This document shows positions 63,686 to 64,000 of a stretch of DNA of 64,000 nucleotides, piece by piece. Location: assembly GCF_000471905.2 (NCBI RefSeq), contig NW_006499751.1, positions 3,521,238 to 3,585,237 of the forward strand, given 5' to 3'. Below the pieces are notes generated by a model. That model was not told the DNA's origin and did not search any database. It worked only from the letters and a program-made list of their open reading frames with translations. The DNA comes from Amborella trichopoda (Eukaryota > Streptophyta > Magnoliopsida > Amborellales > Amborellaceae). Both the position numbers and the translations under genes were made by a program. How positions within the stretch are numbered: the first letter of the stretch is position 1; each line of letters begins with the position of its first letter.

Positions 63686-63703
63686 TGGCGACTCCACTGG
63701 GGA
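63686..63703 (+). other. Primer-binding site, tRNA-Arg type (Ogre/TAT)
   Basis: TGGCGACTCCACTGGGGA is the primer site characteristic of plant Ogre/TAT elements, complementary to a tRNA-Arg 3' end. It lies three bases after the proposed LTR terminus. Confidence 0.8.
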
Positions 63704-64000
63704 GTTACTACCCCTTTGTCGGTTCACTCTTGTTTGGTCAGTTTCATCTTTTATTTTGTCCATCGCATTTCATGTCATCTGGGTTATTCACCCATTTATC
63801 CGAGTTGGGGATTTTCTCATCCCCACACTTGTGACTGTCCCAGGGAGGCAAGCTTCTCAAGCCTCACTCCCTACACTCCTTTTGAGTCAGGACTCGTGGT
63901 CCGGCTCCTTGGTCCTTTCCTGGATTGACGCGAGAAGGGACTTTAAGGTCCCCGACTCCCCACTTTGTAGCCCTGGTGGAGCGTCCACTAAGGCCTCTCG
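63704..64000 (+). mobile_element. Leader of the Ogre/TAT-like element, continuing beyond the window
   Basis: Pyrimidine-rich, non-coding sequence directly after the primer site, as in the long 5' leaders of Ogre elements. Gag would be expected to the right, outside the window. Confidence 0.55.

Overview
The window is nuclear DNA of a seed plant, most likely an angiosperm. The evidence is a spliced plant 2-alkenal (double bond) reductase, a spliced GRP/CRP-type secreted protein, and dense plant transposable elements: Ty3/gypsy with initiator-Met primer sites, an Ogre/TAT-like LTR with a tRNA-Arg-type primer site, a copia remnant, a LINE tail and an endogenous caulimovirid. I cannot name the species. 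The region is gene-poor and AT-rich. Only one complete-looking gene is visible.

1-5.5 kb: exon 1 of an alkenal reductase gene (minus strand, rest outside to the left) with a TATA box, then a 5'-truncated LINE 3' end (minus). 5.5-11 kb: two LTR-like arms of one gypsy subfamily in inverted orientation around a 1.7-kb spacer, with minisatellites. 12.4-13.9 kb: a broken copia gag/protease region behind a recognisable primer site. 14.4-17.2 kb: a second alkenal reductase locus (minus) that is a pseudogene with a premature stop and a damaged splice acceptor. 17.2-22.5 kb: unassigned DNA, an assembly gap, AT-rich minisatellites, another LTR ending in a hairpin and a degraded primer site, then GA-rich satellite-like DNA.

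22.6-34.1 kb: an inverted Ogre-like LTR piece, a gypsy (Tekay-like chromovirus) LTR, a fragment of an endogenous pararetrovirus in antisense orientation (movement protein, coat protein, zinc knuckle), the decayed gypsy gag-pol body and a further LTR piece. 33.4-53.1 kb: a tandem segmental duplication (copy A about 33.37-42.64 kb, copy B about 43.86-53.14 kb), separated by 1.2 kb of an Ogre-type LTR. Each copy carries a two-exon secreted Cys/His-rich gene. Copy B is intact; copy A has lost its start codon and has a frameshift and stops.

54.2-64 kb: a second Tekay-like element with long LTR, perfect primer site and decayed gag-pol. It is interrupted at 60,847 by an Ogre/TAT LTR that runs to a primer site at 63,686, with the Ogre leader continuing to the window end.

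The genes do not form a pathway. The biological interest lies in the intact/dead gene pair inside the duplication, the two neighbouring alkenal reductase loci in different states, and the layering of element insertions. No rRNA, tRNA gene or CRISPR array was seen. Element boundaries are by eye and mostly good to tens or hundreds of bases.
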